Of a stretch of DNA of 64,000 nucleotides, positions 46,035 to 56,100 are shown piece after piece. The stretch is taken from the NCBI RefSeq assembly GCF_900105965.1, contig NZ_FNTV01000001.1, positions 2,108,001-2,172,000 on the forward strand, read 5' to 3'. Made by a program: the position numbers and the translations under genes. Under the pieces are notes generated by a model that did no database searches, had not been told where the DNA came from, and worked only from the letters and a program-made list of their open reading frames with translations. Position 1 is the stretch's first letter, and each line of letters begins with the position of its first letter. The stretch comes from Arthrobacter alpinus. Its GTDB lineage: Bacteria; Actinomycetota; Actinomycetes; Actinomycetales; Micrococcaceae.

Positions 46035-47504
46035 TTGGAACTACGGGACTACCTGCTCATCTTACGGCGCAGCTGGATAACGATTGTTGCCCTTACGCTA
46101 GCCGGTTTGCTGATTGGGGGGCTGGCTTCAATACTCACTAAACCCGTCTATTCGGCGGGTACGCAGCTCTTTGTAGCAACACAGAACTCTGGATCTGTGC
46201 AAGACCTGCAAACAGGCAACAGTTTCATTCAGGCCAGAGTTTCCTCTTACGTGAAGACAGCTACGACTCCCACAGTGCTGCAGCCCGTGATCGACACATT
46301 GGGACTGACTGAGACACCGCAAAAACTGGCCTCAAGAGTGTCGGCGTCTTCGGATTTGAAAACAGTTCTCATTAATATTTCTGTTGAGGACAGCTCGCCT
46401 GTGCAGGCCGCAGCGATCGCTCAGGGCGTGGCAAATAGCCTCATTAAGGCGGTGGACAATCTGGAAACGCCAACGGCCGGAGGGGTCTCCCCGGTCCGTG
46501 TTTCCGTCGTGACCCCTGCAATTGCGCCAGTCTCACCCTCTGCACCCAATACCAAGATCAACTTGGCTTTGGGCTTGATTGTCGGTCTTGCCCTTGGAAT
46601 AGCAGCAGCTCTACTTCGAGCCACTTTGGACACTCGGGTACGAACCGAGCGGGATTTGACGCAGATAACGCAAGCGCCTGTGCTCGGAGGAATTGTATTT
46701 GACCCTGATGCGGCGAAGGATCCGTTGGTAAGCGCCGCTTCGATACACAGTCAACGTTCAGAGTCGTTCCGACAACTGAGAACTAATCTCCAGTTCGCGC
46801 ATGTCAGCCACAAAAGCAAGACGGTTCTGGTCACTTCGTCGCTACCCGGTGAAGGTAAGAGCACAACAGCGACCAACCTCGCCATCTCCATGGCCGAATC
46901 CGGTCAGTCAGTTGCTCTCGTTGACGCTGATCTCCGCCGTCCGATGGTTGCTACCTATTTGGGACTGGAAAGCCAAGCGGGCCTCACAACGGCACTCATT
47001 GGCCAAGCAGATGTCCAAGATCTCATGCAGCCCTGGGGGCAGAATGAACTTCATGTCCTGACAGCGGGCAGGATCCCTCCCAATCCCAGCGAGCTGCTTG
47101 GCTCCACTGAAATGAAGCAACTGATCCTTCGGCTTGAGAAGGCATTTGACTCAGTTGTCATCGATGCCCCTCCTCTGCTGCCGGTCACAGACGCGGCAGT
47201 TCTGGCGCAACAAGTTGGCGGCGTAGTTCTGGTAGTTGGTTGCCACACCGCAAAGAGGCCTCAAGTGGAGAAGGCAATTGCGACTCTCGAACTCGTGAAT
47301 GCAGACGTGCTCGGCGTAGTTCTCAACCGGCTGCCGACCAAGGGGCCAGATGCATATTCGTACAGCTACTATGGCTACGCACCAAAAGACGTAGCTACTC
47401 AGCAGCCTCCAAGAAGATCACGTGCAGCCAGCCCGATCGCCGATCCGCCTGCCGAAGACGCTTTTGATGATATTTTGCGCGGCAGAACGTCGCGACGTGC
47501 CTAG
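46035..47504 (+). CDS. Polysaccharide biosynthesis BY-kinase (Wzc/CapAB-type)
   Basis: A 489-residue protein. The TTG start at 46035 has GGGGGAAG at about eight bases, better than the GTG at 45966. N-terminal Wzz domain with two membrane segments (RRSWITIVALTLAGLLIGG; LALGLIVGLALGIAAALL), then a cytoplasmic kinase: Walker A SSLPGEGKSTTATNLA, Walker A' VALVDADLRRP, Walker B VVIDAPPL. The C-terminal tail contains the tyrosine cluster AYSYSYYGYAPKD as the autophosphorylation site. It controls chain length and export and is opposed by the phosphatase at 27010. First gene of the plus-strand EPS operon. Confidence 0.93.
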   Translation: MELRDYLLILRRSWITIVALTLAGLLIGGLASILTKPVYSAGTQLFVATQNSGSVQDLQTGNSFIQARVSSYVKTATTPTVLQPVIDTLGLTETPQKLASRVSASSDLKTVLINISVEDSSPVQAAAIAQGVANSLIKAVDNLETPTAGGVSPVRVSVVTPAIAPVSPSAPNTKINLALGLIVGLALGIAAALLRATLDTRVRTERDLTQITQAPVLGGIVFDPDAAKDPLVSAASIHSQRSESFRQLRTNLQFAHVSHKSKTVLVTSSLPGEGKSTTATNLAISMAESGQSVALVDADLRRPMVATYLGLESQAGLTTALIGQADVQDLMQPWGQNELHVLTAGRIPPNPSELLGSTEMKQLILRLEKAFDSVVIDAPPLLPVTDAAVLAQQVGGVVLVVGCHTAKRPQVEKAIATLELVNADVLGVVLNRLPTKGPDAYSYSYYGYAPKDVATQQPPRRSRAASPIADPPAEDAFDDILRGRTSRRA

Positions 47505-47592
47505 CCAGGCAATAAAGCATTGCGTCGTCTCGACACCTCGTTCTTCATCATTGTTAGGATTCACCAGCTAATCATTTCAACCGGGGGAACAC

Positions 47593-49017
47593 TTGAATCA
47601 CAAGGACTGGCGCAACAATTACGTGCGCCGGATGATGGTTGTTGACGCGGTAGTTGTTATTTGGGCGGTTGTGGGCGCTCACCTTATCCGGTTCGGCCTA
47701 GAGGGGGACAACCACGTTGCCGGAACGTCGTATGTCATCATCACCTTTTTGCTGCCCTGTGCCTGGTGGCTGATGCTGGACGGCTGGGGTAGCCGGCAAC
47801 CACGAATCATGGGCTCTGGCCCCGACGAGTACAAGCGGGTTTTTGCAGCCAGTTTGTGGCTTTTCGGCGGACTCGCCATTGTTTCTTATGCTTTTCAGAT
47901 GGATTTGGCACGTGGATACGTGGGAATTGCATTCCCTGTCGGAGCATTCGGTCTCATAGCGGGACGGTGGGTTCTTCGCCAGCACTTGGGCATGGCAAGG
48001 GCTAAAGGAGGGAGTACATTCAGCATCCTAATCGTGGGCGGCCCGCAGGCGGTGGGACATTTAGTTTCGGCCCTTCGACGTTTTCCTCAGGCGGGCTACT
48101 CCCCCGTGGCCGCCTACCTTCAGGGAAAAGTCGCATCTGAATTGGAGGAAGTGCTCGGACTTCCCATACATGGAGGAGATCCTACTGCGGCCGACATTCT
48201 CGAGGCAGTTCGTGAATGCGGTGCGGATGCCGTTGCCCTGTCCGCCGGAGTGCACCTTTCACCTACGACCATTAGACAATTGGGCTGGGAGCTTGCCGCT
48301 GCAGACATTGGCCTAATTGTTGCCCCCGCACTGACGGATATTGCTGGACCACGGATTCATACACAGCAAGTAGCAGGCCTGCCTCTTATCCACGTTACGA
48401 CGCCAAAACTTGAAGGCGGAAAGCGCGTCGCCAAACGCCTCTTCGACGTATTGTCGGCTGGCACCCTTCTCCTCCTTTTTTCCCCTCTTATGCTATTCAT
48501 CGCACTACTAATCAAGATGGACAGTGAGGGACCTGTTCTTTTCAAGCAAGAACGGATAGGCATTCTGGGCGCCCCATTCATGATGCTGAAGTTCCGGTCC
48601 ATGGGTGCAGACGCGGAACAACGATTGGCGGCGCTGCAGGAACGAAGCGAAGGGAATGGAGTGCTCTTCAAGTTGAAAGCAGACCCGCGAGTAACCCGAG
48701 TGGGTGCGGTTCTGCGTCGCTACAGCCTAGATGAGTTGCCGCAACTGATGAACGCTTTTGCCGGTTCGATGAGTCTGGTGGGTCCACGGCCTCCGCTTAC
48801 AACCGAAGTGGACGCATACGAAGAGCATGTTCGCCGCCGGCTCCTGGTCAAGCCCGGGTTGACCGGCCTCTGGCAAGTTAGCGGCAGATCCAACCTGTCA
48901 TGGCAGGATTCCGTCCGCCTAGACCTCTATTATGTGGAAAATTGGTCCATGACGGCAGACTTGGTCATTCTGTTCCGAACGCTCCGAGCAGTCCTCAAGC
49001 GCGATGGCGCCTACTAA
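47593..49017 (+). CDS. Exopolysaccharide polyprenyl glycosylphosphotransferase (WbaP/CpsE-like)
   Basis: A 474-residue protein starting at TTG 47593 with GGGGGAA upstream. N-terminal membrane segments and a Rossmann-like CoA-binding domain ([20 protein letters not shown]), then the catalytic bacterial transferase domain: [74 protein letters not shown]. It transfers the first sugar phosphate to undecaprenyl phosphate, starting the repeat unit. Typically uses UDP-glucose or galactose. Confidence 0.93.
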   Translation: MNHKDWRNNYVRRMMVVDAVVVIWAVVGAHLIRFGLEGDNHVAGTSYVIITFLLPCAWWLMLDGWGSRQPRIMGSGPDEYKRVFAASLWLFGGLAIVSYAFQMDLARGYVGIAFPVGAFGLIAGRWVLRQHLGMARAKGGSTFSILIVGGPQAVGHLVSALRRFPQAGYSPVAAYLQGKVASELEEVLGLPIHGGDPTAADILEAVRECGADAVALSAGVHLSPTTIRQLGWELAAADIGLIVAPALTDIAGPRIHTQQVAGLPLIHVTTPKLEGGKRVAKRLFDVLSAGTLLLLFSPLMLFIALLIKMDSEGPVLFKQERIGILGAPFMMLKFRSMGADAEQRLAALQERSEGNGVLFKLKADPRVTRVGAVLRRYSLDELPQLMNAFAGSMSLVGPRPPLTTEVDAYEEHVRRRLLVKPGLTGLWQVSGRSNLSWQDSVRLDLYYVENWSMTADLVILFRTLRAVLKRDGAY

Positions 49018-49056
49018 CAACTTTTCAACTAACTTGACTCCGAAGAAGGCAGTGAC

Positions 49057-50370
49057 ATGCAAATATCTGTAATTGGTTGTGGCTACCTCGGCGCCGTCCA
49101 CGCGGCTTGTATGGCCAAACTTGGCCATGATGTGGTGGGAATCGATGTTGACGAAAAGAAAATCGCCGACTTGGCGGCTGGAAAGGCTCCCTTCTTTGAA
49201 CCAGGACTGGAAGAACTATTACTTGAAGTTCAGGCAACAGGCAGGCTGACGTTCACTACCGATATGTCTGCTGCACAGGGCCGCGCTGTTCATTTTGTTT
49301 GTGTTGGTACTCCCCAGAAGAAGGGTGAGAATGCCGCTGACATGAGCTACGTTGATGCCGCAACCCATGCATTGGTGCCTTACCTATCTGCAGGGGATGT
49401 AGTGGTTGGCAAATCAACTGTTCCGGTTGGAACTGCCGCACGTCTGGCCGAATTGGTCCTGCAACAACAGCCGGAAGCCCACCTTGCATGGAATCCGGAG
49501 TTCCTGCGTGAAGGCCACGCTGTCAAGGACACACTCACACCGGACCGGTTTGTCTACGGTGTTCCTGAAGGTAATGAGGATCATGCCGCTGTAGCGGCCC
49601 TGGACGAGGTCTACTCGACACCGCTGGGAATGGGGACTCGCCGCTTGGTAGCGGACTACGCCACGGCCGAGCTTGTGAAAGCTGCTGCAAATTCTTTTCT
49701 GGCAACCAAGATCTCCTTCATCAATGCCATGGCGGAAGTTTGTGAGGCTGCAGGTGCAGACGTCACGGTTCTCGCCGACGCAATCGGACTCGACGATCGC
49801 ATTGGACGGAAATTCCTGAATGCTGGGATTGGGTTTGGTGGGGGGTGCTTGCCTAAGGACATCCGCGCATTCATGGCCCGTGCCGGAGAGCTGGGGGCCG
49901 ATCAGGCGCTCACCTTCTTGCGCGAGGTGGACGCCATAAATATGCGGCGCCGCACCCGCACCGTTGAACTCACACGTGAGTTGTGCGATGGCGCCCTCAT
50001 GGGCCAGCGGATCACCGTGTTGGGCGCCGCCTTTAAGCCGGACAGTGACGACGTTCGAGACTCCCCCGCACTCAGCATTGCGGCCCAACTCCAACTCCAA
50101 GGAGCAGTGGTGACGGTGACCGACCCGGAATCCCTAGGCAACGCGGCCCGCCGCTTCCCAGAATTAAATTACGAAACTAACACCGAAGAAGCCCTTCGAA
50201 ATGCAGATGCTGTGCTCCTCCTGACGGAATGGAAAGAATATCGCGATCTCGATCCGCACGAAATTCGGGACCTAGTGGGTAATGCCAGGATCCTGGATGG
50301 ACGTAACGCTTTGGATCCCCAGAAATGGCGTGCAGCTGGTTGGACTTACCGCGGAGTAGGACGGCCCTGA
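49057..50370 (+). CDS. ugd: UDP-glucose 6-dehydrogenase
   Basis: A 437-residue enzyme. Rossmann motif GCGYLGAVHAACMAKLGHDV, VCVGTPQKKG, PEFLREGHAV and the active Cys in GFGGGCLPKDIR, then AAFKPDSDDVRDSP and LTEWKEYRDLD. It oxidises UDP-glucose (from GalU) to UDP-glucuronate, so the exopolysaccharide probably contains a uronic acid. The related UDP-ManNAc dehydrogenases are possible but the sequence favours Ugd. It follows the transferase at 40 bases. Confidence 0.9.
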   Translation: MQISVIGCGYLGAVHAACMAKLGHDVVGIDVDEKKIADLAAGKAPFFEPGLEELLLEVQATGRLTFTTDMSAAQGRAVHFVCVGTPQKKGENAADMSYVDAATHALVPYLSAGDVVVGKSTVPVGTAARLAELVLQQQPEAHLAWNPEFLREGHAVKDTLTPDRFVYGVPEGNEDHAAVAALDEVYSTPLGMGTRRLVADYATAELVKAAANSFLATKISFINAMAEVCEAAGADVTVLADAIGLDDRIGRKFLNAGIGFGGGCLPKDIRAFMARAGELGADQALTFLREVDAINMRRRTRTVELTRELCDGALMGQRITVLGAAFKPDSDDVRDSPALSIAAQLQLQGAVVTVTDPESLGNAARRFPELNYETNTEEALRNADAVLLLTEWKEYRDLDPHEIRDLVGNARILDGRNALDPQKWRAAGWTYRGVGRP

Positions 50371-50375
50371 GCAGC

Positions 50376-52259
50376 ATGACTGGATCTCCTGACTCGGCGG
50401 ACGCAAGTCGTCAACGCCGAACAAAACAAACGCCTCGACGTGGCAAGCTCAAGCGCCGCTTGCTTTGGAGCGGCCTCAGCGCCGCATTCCTGGTAGTTGT
50501 CATTGGCTGCGCAGCTGCATGGCTGGGGGTTCAGGCTGGCGTCATCAAGGATAACTTGCAGTCCACAACGGAACTGCTGCCTCAACTCAAAAAACAGCTC
50601 ACAGCGAACGACCAAGCTGGGGCAGCGGCCACGGTGGAAACTCTGTCAAGTCGTACCTCTGCCGCAAAATCAGCCGGTACTGATCCACTATGGAAGGCTG
50701 CAGGCGCAATTCCCTGGATTGGGCCAAACTTTGCAGCAGCAACTACTGTCACCGTGACAGCTGATGATGTTGTGCAGCTTGCCGCCAAGCCACTTCTGGG
50801 AGCATTCGAGTCTCTCGATTGGAAGTCGCTGACTCCGAAGGACGGTGCCGTTGGGCTGGAGGCCATCACCTCCGCATCACCCAGCGTTGTCGCGGCAGCC
50901 AATACAGTTCAGCTCTCCTACGATCGACTGATTGGGATCGACAGGAGCAAATTGGTTCCGCAAATAGCAGAGCCGTTGGCCTCCGCTGAACAACAACTTG
51001 ACGAATTGCGCGGCACCCTTAATGTTGCCTCAAGCACGGTCCAGCTGTTGCCGGCGATGTTGGGCGGCGGCGATGCCCGCAATTACCTGCTGCTGATCCA
51101 AAACAGCGCAGAGGTTCGTGCGACTGGCGGAATCCCCGGAGCGTTGGCAGTTCTCCACACCGAAAAGGGAAAAATTCAGCTCACCTCCCAGGACTCTGCA
51201 TCGGCAATGGGCGCCTTTATCCCTGCGTTAGAGGTTGATGCTGCCCAAGAAGCTATCTACACCAACCGGCTTGGCAGCTATATGCAGAATGTCAACATGA
51301 CGCCTGATTTCCCCACCGCCGCGAACACTGCTCGTGCCATGTGGCAGCAACGGCACCCGGGCGATGTCATCGATGGAGTTATCACTCTTGATCCATCAGC
51401 CTTGGCTATGGTTCTAGAAGCCACGGGGCCCATTGATGTTGGGTCCGCGATTCCCGAAGGTGTGGATATTGGAACCCTGCCTACAAAACTGACAAGTGGC
51501 AACCTTGTTCAGGCGTTACTTTCCGACGTTTACGCCAACATTGAGGCCCCCGCTCTGCAAGATGCTTACTTTGCCGAAGTGGCCAAGACCATTTTCGCGG
51601 AAGTTTCCTCCGGAAAAACTTCAGGCGAGAACCTCCTTACTGCATTGAGTAAGGGAGTAGAGGAAAACCGAATCAAGATTTGGTCGGCTCGCGCTGACGA
51701 GCAAAATCTCCTGGCTTCCCAGCGCATTGGTGGCGCAATTTCCGGGCCCAGCGTTGCGCCGGCCGCCTTTGGCGTCTACTTCAATGACGGCACGGGCGCC
51801 AAGATGGATTACTACGTCAAAAGAACAGTCCAGCTGGTTCAGCAGTGCTTCTCCGGCGGCTACGGTCAATACACGGCACGCATCACCTTGACCAATACAG
51901 CACCCACCGATGCCTCTACGTCTCTGCCAAAGTACGTAACCGGTAACGGCGTCTTCGGAGTGGAGCCCGGCCACGTGGCCACAAACGTCATTGCTTACGG
52001 CCCCGCTCAGGCTCGCACACAAGCAGCCCGTGTGGATGGAAAAGCTACACCGGCGGGCTCCTTTACTCATGCGAACCGGCCGGTCGGAGTAATCCGGGTG
52101 GAGTTGGCTCCAGGTCAAACAACCACCGTGGAGCTTGATTTTGCCAAGGTGGTGCAGTCGAGTCCGGCCCAACTCGATGTCACCCCAACGGTGCAGAACA
52201 CCGCCGATGTAATTCTTCCGCAGGAGACGGCGAAGGACTGCACATCAGCCACCCCTTAG
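50376..52259 (+). CDS. DUF4012 domain protein
   Basis: A 627-residue membrane-anchored protein, start ATG 50376. One N-terminal helix (LLWSGLSAAFLVVVIGCAAA) with a basic cytosolic tail, then a large extracytoplasmic DUF4012 domain: NYLLLIQNSAEVRATGGIPG, GVITLDPSALAMVLEATGPI. DUF4012 proteins are regularly coupled to actinobacterial EPS loci and are thought to act at a late stage of polymer assembly or attachment, related in part to LytR-type proteins; the activity is not established. It directly follows ugd. Confidence 0.88.
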   Translation: MTGSPDSADASRQRRTKQTPRRGKLKRRLLWSGLSAAFLVVVIGCAAAWLGVQAGVIKDNLQSTTELLPQLKKQLTANDQAGAAATVETLSSRTSAAKSAGTDPLWKAAGAIPWIGPNFAAATTVTVTADDVVQLAAKPLLGAFESLDWKSLTPKDGAVGLEAITSASPSVVAAANTVQLSYDRLIGIDRSKLVPQIAEPLASAEQQLDELRGTLNVASSTVQLLPAMLGGGDARNYLLLIQNSAEVRATGGIPGALAVLHTEKGKIQLTSQDSASAMGAFIPALEVDAAQEAIYTNRLGSYMQNVNMTPDFPTAANTARAMWQQRHPGDVIDGVITLDPSALAMVLEATGPIDVGSAIPEGVDIGTLPTKLTSGNLVQALLSDVYANIEAPALQDAYFAEVAKTIFAEVSSGKTSGENLLTALSKGVEENRIKIWSARADEQNLLASQRIGGAISGPSVAPAAFGVYFNDGTGAKMDYYVKRTVQLVQQCFSGGYGQYTARITLTNTAPTDASTSLPKYVTGNGVFGVEPGHVATNVIAYGPAQARTQAARVDGKATPAGSFTHANRPVGVIRVELAPGQTTTVELDFAKVVQSSPAQLDVTPTVQNTADVILPQETAKDCTSATP

Positions 52260-52351
52260 GCAAACTTTTGCCCTAAAAATGTCCATTATGTAAACAGTTC
52301 TTAACGCCTAGATTAAGAATAAGTATTAATCCAATCGAACTTGGTAACCCC

Positions 52352-52441
52352 ATGAGAGTGCTGATAGTCTCAAAAGGTCTCATCATCACCATGGCTTCCA
52401 CGCTCAACGGGGGCATCAAGCCAATTTCGCTAGAACTCTAA
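52352..52441 (+). CDS. Short ORF with a glycosyltransferase-like N-terminus (29 residues)
   Basis: MRVLIVSKGLIITMAS opens like many GT4 glycosyltransferases and then ends after 29 codons, just upstream of the LASTG protein gene. It has no good ribosome site. It may be a leftover gene fragment or a leader peptide; the function is unclear. Confidence 0.25.
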   Translation: MRVLIVSKGLIITMASTLNGGIKPISLEL

Positions 52442-52454
52442 GTGGGGAACCTCT

Positions 52455-53066
52455 ATGAAAAAAACACTCGCTACGCTGGCGCTTGCCGGCATCCTAACCT
52501 TTTCCGCGGGAACGGTTGCAGCTCAGGCTGCACCCGAGTACCCCGCTGCTCCTGGCGCAACGGTCTCTGACACCACAGTTGTACCGGGCCAGGCCGTGAC
52601 ATTCGCTGGTGTTGGTTTCACGCCCGGTGAAATCATTGACGTCACTGTTACTCAGACCAGCACCGTAGCCGGCGGAGCCATTGGCTCCATTGGTGGCGGC
52701 ATTTCCATGTCCAAGCCCCTCATCATCAAGGCTGTAGCTCCCACGAGCTTCACCACCACGGCTGCGGCTGATGGTTCCTTCTCTGTGCCGGTTACCTTGA
52801 ATGAGAAGGGTAGCTACACCCTGACGGCCACTGGCCGCACCTCAGGCGTTTCTGTCAGCCAGGTTGTTAAGGTTGTCACCAGCCTTGATGCAGGCGCGGG
52901 TGCCGGAACCGGCAACAACGTTGCAGGCGCAGGCGTAACCGATGGTGGCTTGGCCAGCACCGGTCTTGACGCCGGCGTGCTGATCTGGTCGATCGTAGGC
53001 GCTGGCGCACTTGCTGCCGGTGTCAGCACTGTAGTGGTTTCACGCCGCCGCAGCCGCAACGCATAA
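52455..53066 (+). CDS. LASTG-anchored surface protein
   Basis: A 203-residue protein. Signal peptide (KKTLATLALAGILTFSAGTV, cut after AQA), a beta-sandwich (TVVPGQAVTFAGVGFTPGEI, Ig-like/Big-like), a Gly/Ala linker (GAGAGTGNNVAGAGV) and a C-terminal sorting signal: GLASTGLD, hydrophobic span, RRRSRNA. The LASTG motif suits a class E sortase. The position at the end of the EPS operon suggests it is a wall-attached partner of the polymer. A strong terminator follows. Confidence 0.85.
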   Translation: MKKTLATLALAGILTFSAGTVAAQAAPEYPAAPGATVSDTTVVPGQAVTFAGVGFTPGEIIDVTVTQTSTVAGGAIGSIGGGISMSKPLIIKAVAPTSFTTTAAADGSFSVPVTLNEKGSYTLTATGRTSGVSVSQVVKVVTSLDAGAGAGTGNNVAGAGVTDGGLASTGLDAGVLIWSIVGAGALAAGVSTVVVSRRRSRNA

Positions 53067-53100
53067 TATAAATACTCAACTCCGGGTCCACCCGGTGTGT

Positions 53101-53138
53101 AGGAAAGCCCGGAGCCAAAGGCTCCGGGCTTTCCTTTT
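53101..53138. terminator. Strong bidirectional terminator
   Basis: AGGAAAGCCCGGAGCC pairs perfectly with GGCTCCGGGCTTTCCT around an AAA loop, followed by TTTT. It lies between the LASTG-protein gene and the convergent sufU. Confidence 0.9.
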
Positions 53139-53148
53139 ATGAAAATCC

Positions 53149-53610
53149 TTAGGCGGTCTGGTTCAGCGCATCTTCTGCAGCTACCCAAGCCAGCATGGCG
53201 CACTTGACGCGGGCCGGGAACTTCGAAACGCCAGAGAGCGCGGCGGCATCGCCAAGAATTTCTTCATCGGCTTGCAGTTTCCCGCGGGACCTCATCACCT
53301 CTCGGAAATTGCCAATGAGTGCTTCCACCTCGCCACGGTCCAATCCCACCAGCATGTCGCTGAGGATCGAGGCCGAGGCCATGGAAATGGCGCACCCATC
53401 CCCCGCCCAGTGAATGCCGGAAACCTTATCCTCGGCTGTTTCAATGCGCAGGGTGATCTCGTCACCGCACACAGGATTGAGCTGGTGGCACTGCCCCACG
53501 TTCTCGGGCAGATCCTTTCCCTCAAGCTGCTCTGCAGGCAAGTCAGATCCGCGGCGGGCCTTTGACTCTTCCAGAATGATTTGTTGGTACAGCGAATCGA
53601 GTGCGCTCAT
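53149..53610 (-). CDS. sufU: Fe-S cluster assembly protein SufU
   Basis: A 153-residue NifU-like protein with three conserved cysteines, in NPVCGDEI, AGDGCAIS and RVKCAMLAW, and the ISMASAS segment. In Gram-positive bacteria SufU is a zinc-dependent sulfur acceptor of SufS. It overlaps sufS by four bases, so the two are coupled. Other suf genes are not in this window. Confidence 0.93.
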   Translation of the reverse strand: MSALDSLYQQIILEESKARRGSDLPAEQLEGKDLPENVGQCHQLNPVCGDEITLRIETAEDKVSGIHWAGDGCAISMASASILSDMLVGLDRGEVEALIGNFREVMRSRGKLQADEEILGDAAALSGVSKFPARVKCAMLAWVAAEDALNQTA

Positions 53611-54926
53611 GCCTGTGTCCCCTCCACGCCAAAGTAGCCACGGATCTCAGCCACCACAGCCAGGAACGCGTCAACATCGGCAGTTGTGTTGTAAAGATAG
53701 GTGCTTGCCCGGGTGGAGGCGTTTAGCCCCAACCGGCGGTGCAGCGGCTGTGCGCAGTGGTGACCCACGCGAACGGCGATGCCTTCAGCGTCAAGGTACT
53801 GGCCGACGTCATGCGCGTGAACCCCGTCCACCTCAAAAGCCGCCAACCCGGCGCGCGGAACACCTGCAGCCGGACCCAGCACGCGGATGCCGTCAATGGC
53901 CTCCAGCCCGGCAACCAGGCGCTGGCCCAGGAACTCCTCCCACGCGTGGACCCGGTCCATGCCGGTCTCGCGCAGGTAGTTGGCGGCCGTGGCCAAGGCG
54001 ACAGCCTGAGAGATGGGCTGCGTTCCGGCTTCGAATCGCTGCGGGGCTGGCAGGTACTCGGCTTCCTCCATGGTCACGGTGGTGATCATGGATCCGCCGG
54101 TCAAAAATGGCGGCATGGCATCGAGCAGTTCCGTGCGTCCGTAGAGTCCGCCAATGCCTGTGGGCGCCAGCATCTTGTGGCCGGAGAACACCGCGAAGTC
54201 AACATCCAGCGCCTTGACGTCCAAGGGCAGGTGCGGGGCCGACTGGCAGGCATCAAGAACCACCAGGGCACCAACGCTGTGCGCCATGGCCGTCAGCTCG
54301 GCTACGGGGTTGATGACGCCCGTGACGTTGGAAACGTGAGTGAAGGCCAGAACCTTGGTGTGCTCGTTGAGCAGGACTGCGGCTGCCTGCAGGTCCAGGG
54401 TGCCGTCGTCGTGAATGGGGATGAAGCGCAGCGTTGCCCCGGTCCGGCGGCAGAGTTCCTGCCACGGGATCAGGTTTGCGTGGTGCTCCATCTCGGTAAC
54501 CAGAATCTCGTCACCCGGCACCAGGGCAAAGCGCTTGGCGGCCTCGGAGGTTTTCCCGGTGCTGGCGTTGCCAAAGGCGTAGGCGATCAGGTTCAGGCCC
54601 GCGGTGGCGTTTTGAATCCACACCAGCTCGTTGCTGTTGGCTCCGATGAATCCGGCGACGGTCTCGCGGGCATCCTCGAAAGCATCGGTAGCCTCCACAG
54701 CCAGTGTGTGGGCGCCGCGGTGCACGGCGGAGTTGCGCTGCTCGTAGTATTCCTGCTCGGCTTCCATGACGCTGAGCGGATTCTGTGAGGTGGCGCCGGA
54801 GTCCAGGTAGACCAGCGGCTTCCCGTTCACTTCCGTTTCCAGGATGGGGAAATCATTGCGAATGCGCAAAACTTCAGTATCCGTCAGGGGGACGTGGTGA
54901 TCGTGCTGAGTGGATCCTGTCACCAA
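53607..54926 (-). CDS. sufS: Cysteine desulfurase SufS
   Basis: A 439-residue PLP enzyme, class V aminotransferase fold. The PLP lysine is in FSGHKMLAPTGIG, and the catalytic Cys in RVGHHCAQPLHR. HTLAVEATDAFEDARE and YLDSGATSQNP are standard. It takes sulfur from cysteine and passes it to SufU. The start may be TTG 54926 or GTG 54923, with GAGGAG upstream. It has no link to the surrounding glycan genes. Confidence 0.95.
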   Translation of the reverse strand: MVTGSTQHDHHVPLTDTEVLRIRNDFPILETEVNGKPLVYLDSGATSQNPLSVMEAEQEYYEQRNSAVHRGAHTLAVEATDAFEDARETVAGFIGANSNELVWIQNATAGLNLIAYAFGNASTGKTSEAAKRFALVPGDEILVTEMEHHANLIPWQELCRRTGATLRFIPIHDDGTLDLQAAAVLLNEHTKVLAFTHVSNVTGVINPVAELTAMAHSVGALVVLDACQSAPHLPLDVKALDVDFAVFSGHKMLAPTGIGGLYGRTELLDAMPPFLTGGSMITTVTMEEAEYLPAPQRFEAGTQPISQAVALATAANYLRETGMDRVHAWEEFLGQRLVAGLEAIDGIRVLGPAAGVPRAGLAAFEVDGVHAHDVGQYLDAEGIAVRVGHHCAQPLHRRLGLNASTRASTYLYNTTADVDAFLAVVAEIRGYFGVEGTQA

Positions 54927-55074
54927 AATTGTGCTCCTCGGTTAGCGCAGCAGGGACGTTATCCGTCCCCCGGAGGTCATAACTGAATACGTCATACCCA
55001 TCTCACCTAATTGTGTCACTGTTAGGCTCAGAGGGCATCTCAGGTTTGGCTAACTACGGGCATTCCCCTGCTGA

Positions 55075-56100
55075 CTACTTGCCGGTTACACGGTCCTTGA
55101 AGCGGCGGTAGCGGCGTCGCAGCAGGCTCACCAGGCTGGCATCGCTAATGGCGGCCTCGAGCCGCTCAAGACGCTCATTCTGCCCGTGCACAACGTCCAG
55201 CAGTTCCTGCGTTTTCCGGTCCAGGTGATCATGACGCTGGTGGAATTCATGGGATTGGCGGTCCTGGATCTTGGTCAGGTAAAGCAGGGCCCCCACACCA
55301 TACTTATCCGCGTATTCCTTCAGGTAGCGTTCCCTGACCTGGAGGTCGTAGATGTGGTGCTCGGCCTCGCGGGCGAGAAAGCTGTTGCCCATGTCCCCTG
55401 TGGCTCCCGGGCGTTGGTTCCAGAATGCCAGGGGCTCACCATCAATAAAATCAATGGAGAAATGCGTGGCGAAACGCAGGTGGAATTCCCAATCCCCCAC
55501 CGCGGCCAACGATTCGTCATAGTACCCAATCTGGGCGTGAACACTGCGCCTGTACAGGAAGGAGATGGGGACTCCACGGTTGAATCGAAGCAGGTCAAAG
55601 AGCGTTATCCCTGCAACCTCCGGGGAAAAAGGTTCCCGGCCCTGCTCCTCAATACGCCCATCCACCACCTTCTCGTAGACAATCTCCGTCCGGACCATCA
55701 CACCCTCGGCGCCGGATGCATTCAGAGCGGCCACAGTGGTGGTCAGGAAGTCGGCACTCCACTGGTCATCATCGTCATGGATGACAATGAACGTTGACTC
55801 CGTGGTACGAATCCCCGCGTTGGATGCGGCCTCCATTCCCAATGAGTCCGCATGGTGCCGAACGTGAATGCGACCGTTGCCCTGCACGGCGTACTTCTCC
55901 ACCAGCGCATCAACGGGAGCCTGTGCGCCGCCGTCGTTGACGATCACCAAGACCCAATCGCCATACTCCTGTTTCAGGACGTCCTGAATGGCGCGCTCAA
56001 GGAGCAGCGTGCGATTCTTGGTCCGCATCACAATGGCAACCGTTGCCGCGGGAGCCTGCTCCGCCGTGGTTACTTGAGTGTTCTCTGGTGCACCTGTCAC
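55075..56100 (-). CDS. Glycosyltransferase family 2
   Basis: A 341-residue GT-A enzyme. The GTG start at 56100 has GGAGGGAG five to six bases upstream and overlaps the pyruvyltransferase stop. Motifs: VMRTKNRTLLLERAIQDVL, VIVNDGG, VIHDDDDQWS (metal-binding), AVGDWEFHLRFA. The C-terminal part is helical (HQRHDHLDRKTQELLDVVHG) and basic, unusual for the family. It probably acts on the same glycan as its neighbour. Confidence 0.88.
   Translation of the reverse strand: MTGAPENTQVTTAEQAPAATVAIVMRTKNRTLLLERAIQDVLKQEYGDWVLVIVNDGGAQAPVDALVEKYAVQGNGRIHVRHHADSLGMEAASNAGIRTTESTFIVIHDDDDQWSADFLTTTVAALNASGAEGVMVRTEIVYEKVVDGRIEEQGREPFSPEVAGITLFDLLRFNRGVPISFLYRRSVHAQIGYYDESLAAVGDWEFHLRFATHFSIDFIDGEPLAFWNQRPGATGDMGNSFLAREAEHHIYDLQVRERYLKEYADKYGVGALLYLTKIQDRQSHEFHQRHDHLDRKTQELLDVVHGQNERLERLEAAISDASLVSLLRRRYRRFKDRVTGK

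Noticed and set aside
53739..54788. Long plus-strand frame opposite sufS
   Set aside because: Antisense shadow of a clear SufS gene.
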